From the NCBI GenBank assembly GCA_049472395.1, contig JBLIRR010000001.1:248001-312000 (forward strand): a DNA stretch of 64,000 nucleotides, read 5' to 3'. This document shows positions 18,052 to 28,305 of this stretch, in pieces. The DNA comes from JBLIRR01 sp049472395 (lineage in GTDB: Bacteria > SZUA-182 > DTGQ01 > JBLIRR01). The notes beneath the pieces were generated by a model that was given only the letters and a program-made list of their open reading frames with translations, searched no databases and was not told the DNA's origin. A program made the position numbers and the translations under genes. Numbering within the stretch: position 1 is the first letter of the stretch; every line of letters starts with the position of its first letter.

Positions 18052-20403
18052 TCACTTCATATCCAACACCATATCAAGTGCCTCATTAATTTTCTCAATA
18101 TATTTTATCTCCAGCCCCTGTAAAAGATCTTCTTTTATTTGTGATATATCCCCCTTATTTTGAGAGGGAAGTATAACCGTTTTTATACCGGCGCGCTTTG
18201 CTGCGAGAACTTTTTCCCTTATACCACCGACAGGCAGCACTATTCCCGAAAGAGTAATCTCTCCTGATAACGCAACATCCTTCCTTACAGGATGGCCTGA
18301 CAATATGGATACAAGAGCCGCAACAATTGCTATTCCGGCAGAGGGCCCATCTTTTGGAACAGCACCAGCAGGAACATGAACATGTATATCATATTTATCA
18401 AAGAATTTACTATCAATACTATACACAGGAGCAATAGCCCTGATATAGGAAAGAGCAGTTTTTACCGACTCCTGCATTACATCCCCCAATTGACCCGTTA
18501 TATTGAGTCCTTTTTTACCAGGCATAATAAGGGCCTCCACAAAGAGAATTTCCCCTCCGTTCTCTGTCCAGGCAAGGCCGGTTGCCACACCTGGGATAGA
18601 GGTACGCCGAGCCACTTCCGGAAATATCTTCTGCGGTCCGAGAAATCTGGTTAAATTTCTCGGCGTAATCTGGGCTTTTTTATTCCCTTTTGTTGCGATC
18701 CTGTGGGCCTCTTTGCGGCAAATCTTGGCAATTCTGCGCTCCAGGTCCCTCACCCCTGCTTCTTGGGTGTAATTTGAAATTATTTTATAAAGTGCCTTTT
18801 TTTCAAACACGATATGTGAAGCATTAAGCCCATGTGCTTTTAATTGTTTCGGAATCAAATACTTCTGTGCTATTTCTACTTTTTCTTCACTAATGTAGCC
18901 GGGTAAATAGAGTATTTCCATTCTATCTCTTAAGGCGGGATGAAGATTTTGCAGAACATTGGCTGTCGCGATAAAGATAACTTTTGATAAATCAAAGGGG
19001 ATATCCAGATAATGATCCATAAAGCTGTGGTTTTGTTCGGGATCAAGAACTTCAAGAAGTGCGTAGGAAGGGTCTCCCCTAAAATCAGCACCTACCTTAT
19101 CTACCTCATCAAGCATAAATATAGGATTATTACTCCCTGCACGACGAATTCCCTGGATTAATTTTCCAGGAAGCGCCCCCACATATGTTCGGCGATGTCC
19201 CCTAATTTCTGCCTCATCTCTGATGCCCCCCAAAGAAATCCTCATAAATTTCCTTCCCAAGGCCCGGGCAATTGATTGCCCAAGGGAGGTTTTCCCAACT
19301 CCCGGTGGCCCAATGAAACATAATATCGAGCCCTTAGAATCCTTTTTTAATTTGCGAACTGCAAGATATTCGATAATTCGCAGTTTTACTTCATCGAGGC
19401 CATAATGATCCTGATCCAGAATACGTCGTGCCCGCGCCAGATTAAGATTATCCTCGGTCTCCTCCATCCAGGGCAATTCAAGGATAGTCTCTAAATAGGT
19501 ACGAATAATATAATATTCCGGGGCCATATTAGGCATATATTCAAGGCGTTTCAGCTCCTTTTCTGCAACCTCCCCCACCTCTTTGGATAATGCCTTTTTC
19601 TTTATCCTTTGTCGCAAATCCTCGATTTCCGCCTCATGCGTGTTGACTTCTCCCAATTCCTTCTTAATAGCCCTTAACTGTTCTTTTAAAAAGTATTCCT
19701 TTTGGGTTTTCGTAAGTTCGCCAACCACCTCTGATTCGATCTTTCCTCCAAGTTCCAATAACTGTTCTTCCTTTGATAAAATCGTCAAGAGCAATTCAAG
19801 TTTTTTAGCGGTATTTCCAATTTCAAGAATTTTTTGCTTTTGTTCTATCTTCATATTTGTTACAGAAGCAATCAAATATACGAGGGCAAGGGGTTCTTCA
19901 ATATTTGTTATCACTGTTTCTAAATCCTCCGGCAGGTAAGAGGCTAAGGCAATTATTCGCTTGAATTTGTCTATAAGGGTCCGGGTAAGCGCTTCCATCC
20001 TCTGTGATTTGACCTCCTTGTCCGGGAGCACATCAACCTCTGCCATATATAATCCTTTTTCCAGACGGAGCTCCTTCAATTTTATCTTCTTTATTCCCTG
20101 AACCAATATTCTCATTGTATTGTCAGGCATCTTCAACATCTTAATAATACCGATAGCTGTCCCTATAGGATATATATCCTCCGGTGTAAGCTCTTCTTTA
20201 TCTTCCCTTCCGGATTTTATGAGAAATGATGCGAGTATATTATCCCCCTCCATCGCCTTCTGAACAGAAAGAATAGATCTTTTTTTCCCCACTATGATAG
20301 GAGCTACCATTGAAGGAAAAATCACCGTGCTTATTAAAGGCTCAAAAGGTATTTTTGCAGGAATAGTGTCAAAACTCACACCTTCTTTATTGATCAATTC
20401 CAC
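18052..20403 (-). CDS. lon: ATP-dependent Lon protease
   Basis: A 783-aa cytoplasmic AAA+ serine protease that degrades misfolded and regulatory proteins. In order: N-terminal LON substrate domain (~20-210), helical linker, Walker A GPPGVGKTSL, Walker B IFMLDEVDKV, and a protease domain with the catalytic Ser in KDGPSAGIAI and Lys in PVGGIREKVLAAKRAGI. Length is standard. It lies about 60 bases downstream of the lapA-like gene and is likely transcribed with it from the sigma-70 promoter at 20808-20836. Confidence 0.97.
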   Translation of the reverse strand: MELINKEGVSFDTIPAKIPFEPLISTVIFPSMVAPIIVGKKRSILSVQKAMEGDNILASFLIKSGREDKEELTPEDIYPIGTAIGIIKMLKMPDNTMRILVQGIKKIKLKELRLEKGLYMAEVDVLPDKEVKSQRMEALTRTLIDKFKRIIALASYLPEDLETVITNIEEPLALVYLIASVTNMKIEQKQKILEIGNTAKKLELLLTILSKEEQLLELGGKIESEVVGELTKTQKEYFLKEQLRAIKKELGEVNTHEAEIEDLRQRIKKKALSKEVGEVAEKELKRLEYMPNMAPEYYIIRTYLETILELPWMEETEDNLNLARARRILDQDHYGLDEVKLRIIEYLAVRKLKKDSKGSILCFIGPPGVGKTSLGQSIARALGRKFMRISLGGIRDEAEIRGHRRTYVGALPGKLIQGIRRAGSNNPIFMLDEVDKVGADFRGDPSYALLEVLDPEQNHSFMDHYLDIPFDLSKVIFIATANVLQNLHPALRDRMEILYLPGYISEEKVEIAQKYLIPKQLKAHGLNASHIVFEKKALYKIISNYTQEAGVRDLERRIAKICRKEAHRIATKGNKKAQITPRNLTRFLGPQKIFPEVARRTSIPGVATGLAWTENGGEILFVEALIMPGKKGLNITGQLGDVMQESVKTALSYIRAIAPVYSIDSKFFDKYDIHVHVPAGAVPKDGPSAGIAIVAALVSILSGHPVRKDVALSGEITLSGIVLPVGGIREKVLAAKRAGIKTVILPSQNKGDISQIKEDLLQGLEIKYIEKINEALDMVLDMK

Positions 20404-20463
20404 CCGTCGTATCTCCTCGTTAATGCCCTTTTTTTCTCATTTTTTCACTCTTTAACCACTAGG

Positions 20464-20730
20464 CTATCCCTTCTCGTGTCTCTCCTGATTTTTAATCACG
20501 AGTTTCTTCTTTGCAACAATCTTGGGCCCCAGCAAACCGCATAAAAAGCCGATAATCAAGCATATCATAATTAATAATGCACTCGACAGATTAAATGTAT
20601 AAAAGAAAATAGTTAAACTTACTGGATCAGTATTCTGCAAAATAAAAATGACAAGCAAAATAAGAACTACTATAATACCAATGAGTTTATATTTGCTAAT
20701 ATTCTTCCATTTCTTATTATTCCATTTCAT
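20464..20730 (-). CDS. LapA-domain (DUF1049) membrane protein
   Basis: An 88-aa protein with two transmembrane helices (GIIVVLILLVIFILQ and ALLIMICLIIGFLCGLLG) joined by NTDPVSLTIFFYTF, the LapA/DUF1049 signature. In E. coli LapA works with LapB to control LpxC and LPS level. It lies upstream of lon in the same direction. Linking it to envelope quality control with Lon is an inference. Confidence 0.85.
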   Translation of the reverse strand: MKWNNKKWKNISKYKLIGIIVVLILLVIFILQNTDPVSLTIFFYTFNLSSALLIMICLIIGFLCGLLGPKIVAKKKLVIKNQERHEKG

Positions 20731-20807
20731 TAATAAAAATCATCCCTCCTTTCTACTACTTTCACCTGCTCATATCTATAATCCCTTTTTGGTAAATATC
20801 TAAAATC

Positions 20808-20836
20808 ATTATATAATACGAAACGTTATATATCAA
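20808..20836 (-). promoter_or_regulatory. Sigma-70 promoter of lapA-lon
   Basis: On the minus strand TTGATA (20831-20836) and TATAAT (20808-20813) are separated by 17 bases, a near-consensus pair about 80 bases upstream of the lapA start. Confidence 0.7.
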
Positions 20837-20907
20837 GAAAAATTACGAAGAAACTTACCTTTACGATGGTTGACGGAATAGAAAAACTTATTTATCATTT
20901 TAATTAA

Positions 20908-21870
20908 ATGGATAAAAATATTTTCAAAATCAAGGTAGACTCTCATCCTCATGAGAAAATCCGGCTGGATTCATTCTTGGCTCGTTATAAAAGCCCTCCT
21001 TCACGTTCTCAATGGACTCATCTTATAAAAAAAGGGTGCGTCACTGTTGATGGGAGGACGATGAAACCGGGATATATAATAAAGGGGGGAGAATATCTGG
21101 AAGCATCCATTCCTCCACCGGAGCCCCTAAAGCTTATACCTGAGCAGATTCCATTAGATATTATTTATGAAGATACGGATATAATAATAGTGAATAAACC
21201 TGCGGGCATCGTCGTTCACCCCGGGGCAGGAAATCTTCGTCATACATTAGTACATGCACTTTTATCTCATTGCAAGGATCTGTCAGGGATTGGAGGAAAA
21301 GAACGCCCTGGGATTGTCCATCGTCTTGATAAAGATACCTCTGGCCTTTTGATGGTAGCTAAAAATGATCTCTCACATCTTTCTCTCTCTCAGCAAATAA
21401 AGGAACATAAAGTACTTAAAATTTATACTGCGCTCGTATTCGGGGAAACAGAGCATAACAGCGGAAGAATTGAAATACCCATTGCACGGCATTCACACGA
21501 TCGAACACGCATGTGCCCCAATCCGTCAAAAGGCAAATGTGCCATTACATTCTATAGGATCCTTAAACGATTTCAACACATTACGTACCTGGAATTAACG
21601 CTCAAAACAGGCCGTACCCATCAAATCCGGGTACATTTGAATTATATTCACCATCCGGTAGTAGGCGATATGGTGTATGGACGTCGTAAACTCCCGGAGA
21701 ATTGTCCGAAAGAGTTGCACGATGCCATTAAAGCACTAAAAGGACATGCGCTGCACGCTCAGAAACTGGGTTTTTGCCATCCCCGCTCCCAAGAATATCT
21801 TGAATTTACAGCACCCCTCCCTGAGCACATGAAAAGAATTATTGAAGTACTTGGGCAATCCACGCTTTGA
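20908..21870 (+). CDS. RluD-type 23S rRNA pseudouridine synthase
   Basis: A 320-aa enzyme with an N-terminal S4 RNA-binding domain (residues ~15-75) and the RluA-family catalytic domain. The signature RPGIVHRLDKDTSGLLMVAK carries the catalytic Asp. KTGRTHQIRVHL is the second family motif. Length and S4 domain favour RluD (h69 of 23S rRNA) over RluA or RluC, but specificity cannot be settled by reading. It is divergent from lapA-lon. Confidence 0.93.
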   Translation: MDKNIFKIKVDSHPHEKIRLDSFLARYKSPPSRSQWTHLIKKGCVTVDGRTMKPGYIIKGGEYLEASIPPPEPLKLIPEQIPLDIIYEDTDIIIVNKPAGIVVHPGAGNLRHTLVHALLSHCKDLSGIGGKERPGIVHRLDKDTSGLLMVAKNDLSHLSLSQQIKEHKVLKIYTALVFGETEHNSGRIEIPIARHSHDRTRMCPNPSKGKCAITFYRILKRFQHITYLELTLKTGRTHQIRVHLNYIHHPVVGDMVYGRRKLPENCPKELHDAIKALKGHALHAQKLGFCHPRSQEYLEFTAPLPEHMKRIIEVLGQSTL

Positions 21871-21977
21871 GCGCAGCAATCATCTCATTTGGGGTACAAC
21901 CACATAAAGAAAATTTTCCTTTATCAATTTATGAAAAGATTAGCAGACAAATAATTTAATAAATTATCTCAAAAAAG

Positions 21978-22700
21978 TCACCACCATAGACGGTCACCGT
22001 CAAGGTCACAGCCACAATCCGTCATGGTCACACCTGCCTTGACCGGTTTTGTCTCCCCTTCAGCATTAAAAGCCACGATGGAGAATGAGATAATGTCAGG
22101 AGTTGGTACCCAAGTAGGTCTCCTCGGCGCCTGGGTCACTGGTAAGGTCAGTTCTGTTTTATTGGGAGGTAATTCCATGTGGCCACAGGGATCAGTCGAG
22201 TTATATCCACAAAAATAATTAATTATAAAGCCCTCTTCATTGGTAGAATTATCGTTCCATGTTAGATGTATCTCAATGGGCCCCTTATAGTTATACCCAT
22301 ATAGTGGATATGATGCCCTAAAATCTGAAGGTGCTGGTATAGAATCATTCCAGCTGAAAGAAAAAAGACTGCTTTGTTTCAAGGCTTGCCATAAAAGGTC
22401 ATCAGAGGGAGGCGGATCATAGAACGTAACATTGGAAAAAGGATATAAAAAATTTGCCGAGATCATGTTACTATAATAGGTTGAATAGATATCTGTATAA
22501 TAGTCTGAACTGTACATGGGAGAAACTGTCGATGAATACTTAGAGAATCCTGCGGTGAGTGGGGAGGTAATGCTATGAGAATCAGAGAAAACATATGTGG
22601 GATACCAGAAGGTATCACCTGCTCCTTGGGATAAAGTTATTAAAAAGAAAATATAAAAAGAATTGATTAATAGAGTAAAATAAAATTTTTTTCTACTCAT
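21978..22700 (-). CDS. Exported protein with fibronectin-III-like region
   Basis: A 240-aa protein with a signal peptide (FYFTLLINSFYIFFLITL, then SQGAG). The N-terminal half is rich in Tyr, Ser and Pro. The C-terminal half (about 130-220) has PIEIHLTWNDNSTNEEGFII and SIVAFNAEGETKPV, which resembles a fibronectin type III module. It ends CGCDLDGDRLWW, with a short Asp-rich motif. No function can be assigned. A poor -24/-12-like sequence (TGGCAATGAAGAAGCT, 22797-22811) lies about 100 bases upstream and is not listed as a promoter. Confidence 0.65.
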   Translation of the reverse strand: MSRKKFYFTLLINSFYIFFLITLSQGAGDTFWYPTYVFSDSHSITSPLTAGFSKYSSTVSPMYSSDYYTDIYSTYYSNMISANFLYPFSNVTFYDPPPSDDLLWQALKQSSLFSFSWNDSIPAPSDFRASYPLYGYNYKGPIEIHLTWNDNSTNEEGFIINYFCGYNSTDPCGHMELPPNKTELTLPVTQAPRRPTWVPTPDIISFSIVAFNAEGETKPVKAGVTMTDCGCDLDGDRLWW

Positions 22701-22944
22701 AATCTTTGCCCTCCCTTTTTATTTTTTTTAATGATAATAACCGGTATTTTAACGTAAGGACGTAAGGGCTGAACTATCGGTTACTGATGCAGATAAGCTT
22801 CTTCATTGCCAAGCATTCGCTTTTTGAACCATTAAGGATGAATAATTATAAATTTATTATAATTTTACAAAAATCGTTGTATAGAAATTATTTGAATCAT
22901 GCAGATGAATGTCTTCATGCGAAAAAATCATGGATATGTGTGCG

Positions 22945-24060
22945 TTATCGCGTCTCCATCAATCTTATAAATCCTTTAAAAAGGTAGTGTGAATCATGGG
23001 GGCCGGGCGAGGCTTCCGGGTGATATTGGACAGAAAAGGCTCGAAGCCGTGTGCAACGAATACCTTCCATTGTGTTATCGTTCAGATTCACATGTGTCAT
23101 CTCGACATCCTTATTTTTAATTGATTCTCTGTCAACGCAAAAACCATGATTCTGACTGGTAATCTCAATACGCCCTGTCTCGAGGTTTTTGACAGGATGA
23201 TTCGCTCCCCTGTGTCCGAACTTCAGCTTATAGGTGGTCCCGCCAAGGGCAAGGGCAAGGATTTGATGTCCAAGGCAGATCCCGAAGATCGGCACTTTAC
23301 CAAGAAGTTCCTTTACCGTTGTAATGGCATAACTGACTGCAGAGGGATCGCCCGGACCATTACTCAAAAACACTCCATCAGGTTTTCGGGATTGTATTTC
23401 TTCGGAAGATGTCGCGGCAGGGACGACCTGCACTTTACAGCCGTGGGACACTAACAGTCGTAAAATATTCTGCTTAATTCCATAATCAATCGCGACGACG
23501 GTATATTTACTCTCAGGTATGCGTTCCTTATTATTCAGAACATCAACAACTCCCTTATCCCAGGTATATGCCTGCTTAATTGTCACATCCCTGACAATAT
23601 CCCTTCCCACTAATCCGGGGTATTCATCCAGTCTTTTCTTCAATGTAGGAATGTCTAATTCTGTTGAGGAAATGATCCCTCTCATGGCCCCCTTTTCTCT
23701 GATATGTTTTACGAGTTTTCGGGTATCTATTCCTTGAAGTCCCACAATATTATGTGCTTTAAGATAGTCATTGAGAGAGCATTCATTTCGCCAGTTACTC
23801 GGGTAATTACAGTTTTCTTTGACAATAAAACCACTGACAAAAAGTTTTCTCGACTCCCAATCAAGGTGGTGTGTCCCGTAATTGCCAATCAGGGGATAGG
23901 TCATTGTTATTATTTGTTCATTATAGGAAGGATCGCTCACTATTTCCTGATACCCCGTCATAGAAGTATTGAACACAACTTCCCCGCACTTTTGGCCCCG
24001 TGCGCCAAAAGATTTTCCCTCAAATATGGTGCCATCCTCAAGTAATAAAATCGCGCTCAC
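22945..24060 (-). CDS. carA: Carbamoyl-phosphate synthase small subunit
   Basis: A 371-aa glutaminase subunit that passes ammonia to CarB. The class I amidotransferase triad is visible: Cys in FGICLGHQIL and His/Glu in QYHPEASPGPHD. The start is GTG (24058-24060), overlapping the carB stop by four bases, so translation is coupled. It is downstream of carB, the reverse of the common carA-carB order. Confidence 0.96.
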   Translation of the reverse strand: MSAILLLEDGTIFEGKSFGARGQKCGEVVFNTSMTGYQEIVSDPSYNEQIITMTYPLIGNYGTHHLDWESRKLFVSGFIVKENCNYPSNWRNECSLNDYLKAHNIVGLQGIDTRKLVKHIREKGAMRGIISSTELDIPTLKKRLDEYPGLVGRDIVRDVTIKQAYTWDKGVVDVLNNKERIPESKYTVVAIDYGIKQNILRLLVSHGCKVQVVPAATSSEEIQSRKPDGVFLSNGPGDPSAVSYAITTVKELLGKVPIFGICLGHQILALALGGTTYKLKFGHRGANHPVKNLETGRIEITSQNHGFCVDRESIKNKDVEMTHVNLNDNTMEGIRCTRLRAFSVQYHPEASPGPHDSHYLFKGFIRLMETR

Positions 24061-27000
24061 CTGGTTGTTTCCTTTTTATAATATAACTGTAATGGTCTCA
24101 CCTCAATTTCTTTGCATTTTAGCGCTTCAATGGCCTTTACCACTGCCAGGGCACCCCGGATGGTCGTTACATAGGGTATTTGCCTGTCAATAGCGTTTCT
24201 TCGAATAGAAAAAGAATCTTTTATTGACTGTGCCCCGACTGTCGTATTTAAGATAAGATCGATTTGGTTGTTTATTATGGCATCTACTATGTGGGGACGC
24301 CCTTCTGTCATCTTTAACACAAACTCTGAGGGAATATTATGATTGATAAGCTCGATACATGTGCCTTTTGTCGCCATAATCTTAAAACCAACGCTGTGAA
24401 GTTTCCTCGCAATTTCAACTCCTTTTTTCTTATCGCTATCTTTCACACTCAATAGCACTGTCCCGCTTAGCGGCAGGGTATTGCCTGCTGCGATCTGGGA
24501 TTTTGCAAACGCAATTCCGAACTCATCCGATAATCCCATTACTTCTCCTGTGGAGAGCATCTCAGGGCCAAGAATTGCATCGGTCCCAGGAAATTTCAGA
24601 AAGGGAAAGACTGCTTCCTTTACCGCAAAATAATTTCTCTGAACCTCGCACATGAATCCCACCTCATCCAAACTCATCCCCGTCATTACCTTTGCAGCCA
24701 GTTTAGCCAGAGGAACACCTATGGTTTTACTGACAAAGGGAATAGTCCTGGAGGCCCGCGGATTTACCTCAAGTATGTAAATATCATCATCCTTCACCGC
24801 AAACTGAATATTGATGAGCCCTTTGACCTTTAATGCCAACGCAAGAATTTTCGTCTGGCGTTTTATCTCATCAAGCAGGGACTGACTCAAGGAGACCGGA
24901 GGGAGACAGCAGGCACTATCACCCGAATGTACGCCGGCCTCCTCTATATGTTCCATTATTCCCCCAATCACCACTCGCGTACCGTCGCAGATAGCGTCGA
25001 CGTCCAATTCTGTTGCATCATCAATAAATTTATCAATAAGAATCGGGTGCTCACCGGAAACGGTAATTGCTTCTTCCACACAGCTTTTAAGGGAGGTTTC
25101 ATTATACACAATTTCCATGGCCCTCCCGCCCAAAACAAATGAGGGCCTTATGAGAAGCGGATATCCAAGCTGCTCGGCAATCTTTAAGGTTTCATCATAG
25201 GTCCTCGCTGTGCCGCTATAGGGTTGCATAAGCCCAAGCTTTTCAACCAGTTTATTAAATCGCCTTCGGTCCTCGGCCAGATCAATACTATCCGGCGAGG
25301 TACCGATAATGGGGAGTCCGGATTCTTCCAAGGCAGTAGCCAATTTTAAAGGGGTCTGCCCGCCGAACTGAACGATAATTCCCTCGGGCTTCTCTTTCTC
25401 CACAATGGACATTACAGCTTCAAGTATCAGAGGTTCAAAATAAAGCCTGTCAGAGGTGTCATAGTCAGTACTGACTGTTTCCGGATTACAATTTATCATG
25501 ATCGACTCAATACCAATTTCACGAAGGGCAAAGGACGCATGAACACAGCAATAATCAAACTCAATCCCCTGTCCTATCCGATTTGGGCCACCACCGAGAA
25601 TGATAACCTTACGTCTGTCAGTAGGATCTGCTTCACACTCCTGCTCAAAGGTTGAATATAAATAAGGCGTTGACGCTTCAAATTCAGCTCCGCATGTATC
25701 AACCCTCTTATACACCGTTTCTGTATGAAGCTTTTGGCGGTATTTTCTAAAATCCAATTCCTTCATCTTAAAAAGCGAGGCAAGGTAGTTATCGGCAAAG
25801 CCATATTCCTTGGCCTTTCGCACAAGGGTGTCCCCCTCTTTTTTCAAATCGCAGGACTTTATCTCAGTCTCAAGTTCAACAATATCCTTTATATTATGAA
25901 GAAACCAAGGATCGATCCTGCAAAGGTGAAAGACATCCTCGACAGACATATTCCTTCTCAAGGCCTCTGCCACATACCACAATTTGTCCCAACAGTGTGT
26001 GCAGAGCTTTTCCTTTAAACGCTCAGAGGTCATATCCCCATCAATATATTTATTATCTAAGGAATAGCGATCAATCTCAAGGGAGCATATTGCTTTATGC
26101 AGTGATTCCTTAAAGGTCCTGCCGATAGCCATTGCCTCACCCACAGACTTCATTTGTACCGTGAGTTCGGGATCAGTCTGGGGGAATTTTTCAAATGTAA
26201 AACGTGGCCATTTAGTGACACAGTAATCAATAGTGGGCTCAAAACATGCAGGGGTTTTTTTGGTAATATCGTTGGGTATTTCATCAAGAGTATATCCAAT
26301 GGCCAAAAGCGAGGCTATCTTGGCAATTGCGAATCCCGTCGCCTTGGAGGCAAGTGCCGAGCTTCTGGATACACGCGGGTTCATCTCAATCACATACATC
26401 GTGCCATTGGCCGGATTGACCGCAAACTGTATATTTGATCCGCCCGTTTCCACACCAATAGCCCTCATGATCTTTAGGGACGCATCCCGCATTATCTGGT
26501 ACTCTTTGTCAGTAAGCGTCTGAGCAGGGGCTACCGTTATACTGTCTCCGGTATGGATACCCATTGGATCAAGGTTTTCAATAGAACACACAATCACAAC
26601 ATTATCTTTTTTATCACGCATTACCTCAAGTTCATATTCCTTCCACCCTGCCACAGATTCTTCTATAAGAACCTGTCCTTTGGGACTAAGGCCCAATCCC
26701 CAGGGGATAAACTGCTCATATTCCTCCATATTGTATGCGATATTCCCCCCCATTCCTCCTAATGTATAAGAAGGGCGAATAATCACGGGAAAACCAACAT
26801 ATTCGATAATACTTTCAGCCTCAGCCCATGAGTGAGCATACCTACTTTTGGGAACATCAAGACCGACTTTTTTCATCGTCTCCTTAAAACGGTCCCTCTC
26901 TTCAGCTCTTTTAATCGATTCCAGAGAAGCCCCTAACAGACGGACCTGATATTTTTCCAGTATACCTCTTTCGGCTAATTCTACCGCGGTATTCAAGCCT

Positions 27001-27281
27001 GTCTGCCCACCCAAAGTTGGCAGGAGAGAGTCAGGCTTTTCTTTTTGAATTACTTTTGTGACCATCTCGGGAGTAATCGGCTCAATATAGGTGCGGTCGG
27101 CAAATTCCGGGTCTGTCATTATTGTAGCCGGATTACTGTTAACCAGAATGACCTTATAGCCTTCTTGCTTAAGGGCTTTGCAGGCTTGGGCACCAGAATA
27201 ATCAAATTCACAGCCCTGCCCTATTACGATCGGTCCCGAGCCTATTATCAGGATCCTATGAATGTCGTTTCGTTTTGGCAC
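24057..27281 (-). CDS. carB: Carbamoyl-phosphate synthase large subunit
   Basis: A 1074-aa enzyme, normal length. Two homologous ATP-grasp halves begin ILIIGSGPIVIGQGCEFDYS and VIILGGGPNRIGQGIEFDYC. A C-terminal MGS-like allosteric domain follows (GFKIMATKGTCIELINHNI). It makes carbamoyl phosphate for arginine and pyrimidine synthesis. It is first in a two-gene operon with carA. Confidence 0.97.
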   Translation of the reverse strand: MPKRNDIHRILIIGSGPIVIGQGCEFDYSGAQACKALKQEGYKVILVNSNPATIMTDPEFADRTYIEPITPEMVTKVIQKEKPDSLLPTLGGQTGLNTAVELAERGILEKYQVRLLGASLESIKRAEERDRFKETMKKVGLDVPKSRYAHSWAEAESIIEYVGFPVIIRPSYTLGGMGGNIAYNMEEYEQFIPWGLGLSPKGQVLIEESVAGWKEYELEVMRDKKDNVVIVCSIENLDPMGIHTGDSITVAPAQTLTDKEYQIMRDASLKIMRAIGVETGGSNIQFAVNPANGTMYVIEMNPRVSRSSALASKATGFAIAKIASLLAIGYTLDEIPNDITKKTPACFEPTIDYCVTKWPRFTFEKFPQTDPELTVQMKSVGEAMAIGRTFKESLHKAICSLEIDRYSLDNKYIDGDMTSERLKEKLCTHCWDKLWYVAEALRRNMSVEDVFHLCRIDPWFLHNIKDIVELETEIKSCDLKKEGDTLVRKAKEYGFADNYLASLFKMKELDFRKYRQKLHTETVYKRVDTCGAEFEASTPYLYSTFEQECEADPTDRRKVIILGGGPNRIGQGIEFDYCCVHASFALREIGIESIMINCNPETVSTDYDTSDRLYFEPLILEAVMSIVEKEKPEGIIVQFGGQTPLKLATALEESGLPIIGTSPDSIDLAEDRRRFNKLVEKLGLMQPYSGTARTYDETLKIAEQLGYPLLIRPSFVLGGRAMEIVYNETSLKSCVEEAITVSGEHPILIDKFIDDATELDVDAICDGTRVVIGGIMEHIEEAGVHSGDSACCLPPVSLSQSLLDEIKRQTKILALALKVKGLINIQFAVKDDDIYILEVNPRASRTIPFVSKTIGVPLAKLAAKVMTGMSLDEVGFMCEVQRNYFAVKEAVFPFLKFPGTDAILGPEMLSTGEVMGLSDEFGIAFAKSQIAAGNTLPLSGTVLLSVKDSDKKKGVEIARKLHSVGFKIMATKGTCIELINHNIPSEFVLKMTEGRPHIVDAIINNQIDLILNTTVGAQSIKDSFSIRRNAIDRQIPYVTTIRGALAVVKAIEALKCKEIEVRPLQLYYKKETTR

Positions 27282-27811
27282 GTTTATATCACTGTTGAAT
27301 TTAAGTTACGATCTGCTTTAAAATTTCTGCTCTATTGTGAATCCTTTTATACCATTAATTATTGTATTTTACAAGCTGCCATATCGGTGCATCAGGGCAA
27401 TCGCATGAAAAATTTTGAGTATTCGTTCAGAGTTCAAAGAGTATCTACACTAAGTTGTTTTTTTCCAGAAGGGACTTAAAAAAAATTTTGACAGGATAAA
27501 CAGGATTTAGAGTTTATCTTATCAATCCTGTTATCCTGTCTACCACTATACCTGTAAAGGTCTCTTACAGTGATTATTATTTTACCACAGAGGACACAGA
27601 GATCACAGAAGTAGTATAGATCTCCGTGTTCTCTGTGCTCTCTGTGGTGAATTTAAAAAAAACTTACATTATACCGTTGCTGGGTATAGTTAATTGCACA
27701 AGATGAAATTCTTCTTGCGATTGACCTGTGAATTGGTGTTGAAGAAAATGAAGAAATACATATAATAAATAATAATAGATTTATGCTCATAAGGAGATAA
27801 AAGAAATAACC
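27282..27811. other. Repeat-filled intergenic region
   Basis: 530 bp between divergent genes, with no gene. It is occupied by a composite of three short repeat types described under 27393-27729. Confidence 0.6.
27393..27729. repeat. Composite of MITE-like element, GACAGGAT hairpin and ACAGAG hairpin
   Basis: The left end CAGGGCAATCGCATGAAAA (27393-27411) and body to 27480 match the element at 2198. Where that element has its right end, this copy switches to a hairpin (GACAGGATAAACAGGATT at 27490-27507, AATCCTGTTATCCTGTC at 27524-27540). A second hairpin follows (ACCACAGAGG...CTCTCTGTGGT, about 27584-27650). A diverged right end (TTCTTGCGATTGACCTG) is at 27713-27729. Confidence 0.65.
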
Positions 27812-28303
27812 ATGTACACTGTCGCCATTATAACCATTAGCGATAAAGGCTCAGCCGGTGAGCGAGAGGATCGAAGCGGGCCTCTTCTGCAAAAAATGCT
27901 CCCTGCTGATACATTCAGTGTTTCATTGTATAAAATAATTCCTGATGATTTTCAGGAGATTAAACGCTGTCTCGAGGAATGTTGTGATCAGAAAAAGGTC
28001 AATCTGGTCCTGACTAGCGGTGGCACAGGTCTAAGTCCACGGGATGTTACTCCTGAAGCAACCAGGGCTGTTATTGAAAAAGATGCTCCGGGTTTTTCGG
28101 AGGCCATACGCATACAAGGTATCTCTTCTACGCCATTTTCCATACTATCCCGCGCCATAAGCGGTATACGGGGAAAAACCTTGGTGATTAATTTGCCAGG
28201 GAGCCCAAAAGGGGCTCAAGAGGGATTGTCAATAATTTTGCCTACTCTCTCTCATGCCTTGGCAAAACTTTTGGGAGATCCTGCTGAGTGCGGGGGCCAG
28301 TAG
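27812..28303 (+). CDS. Molybdopterin adenylyltransferase / MoaB-like protein
   Basis: A 163-aa MogA/MoaB-family protein of molybdenum cofactor synthesis. It begins MYTVAIITISDKGSAGE and has the MPT-binding signature LVLTSGGTGLSPRDVTPEAT. MogA transfers AMP to molybdopterin before Mo insertion. Size is right for MogA or MoaB, which cannot be told apart by reading. No other Moco genes are in the window. It is followed immediately by holB. Confidence 0.9.
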   Translation: MYTVAIITISDKGSAGEREDRSGPLLQKMLPADTFSVSLYKIIPDDFQEIKRCLEECCDQKKVNLVLTSGGTGLSPRDVTPEATRAVIEKDAPGFSEAIRIQGISSTPFSILSRAISGIRGKTLVINLPGSPKGAQEGLSIILPTLSHALAKLLGDPAECGGQ

Positions 28304-28305
28304 CG

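Noticed and set aside
22797..22811. TGGCAATGAAGAAGCT on the minus strand as a sigma-54 promoter of the 240-aa exported protein
   Set aside because: The spacing fits but the -12 half reads AAGC instead of TTGC, so it is too weak to list.
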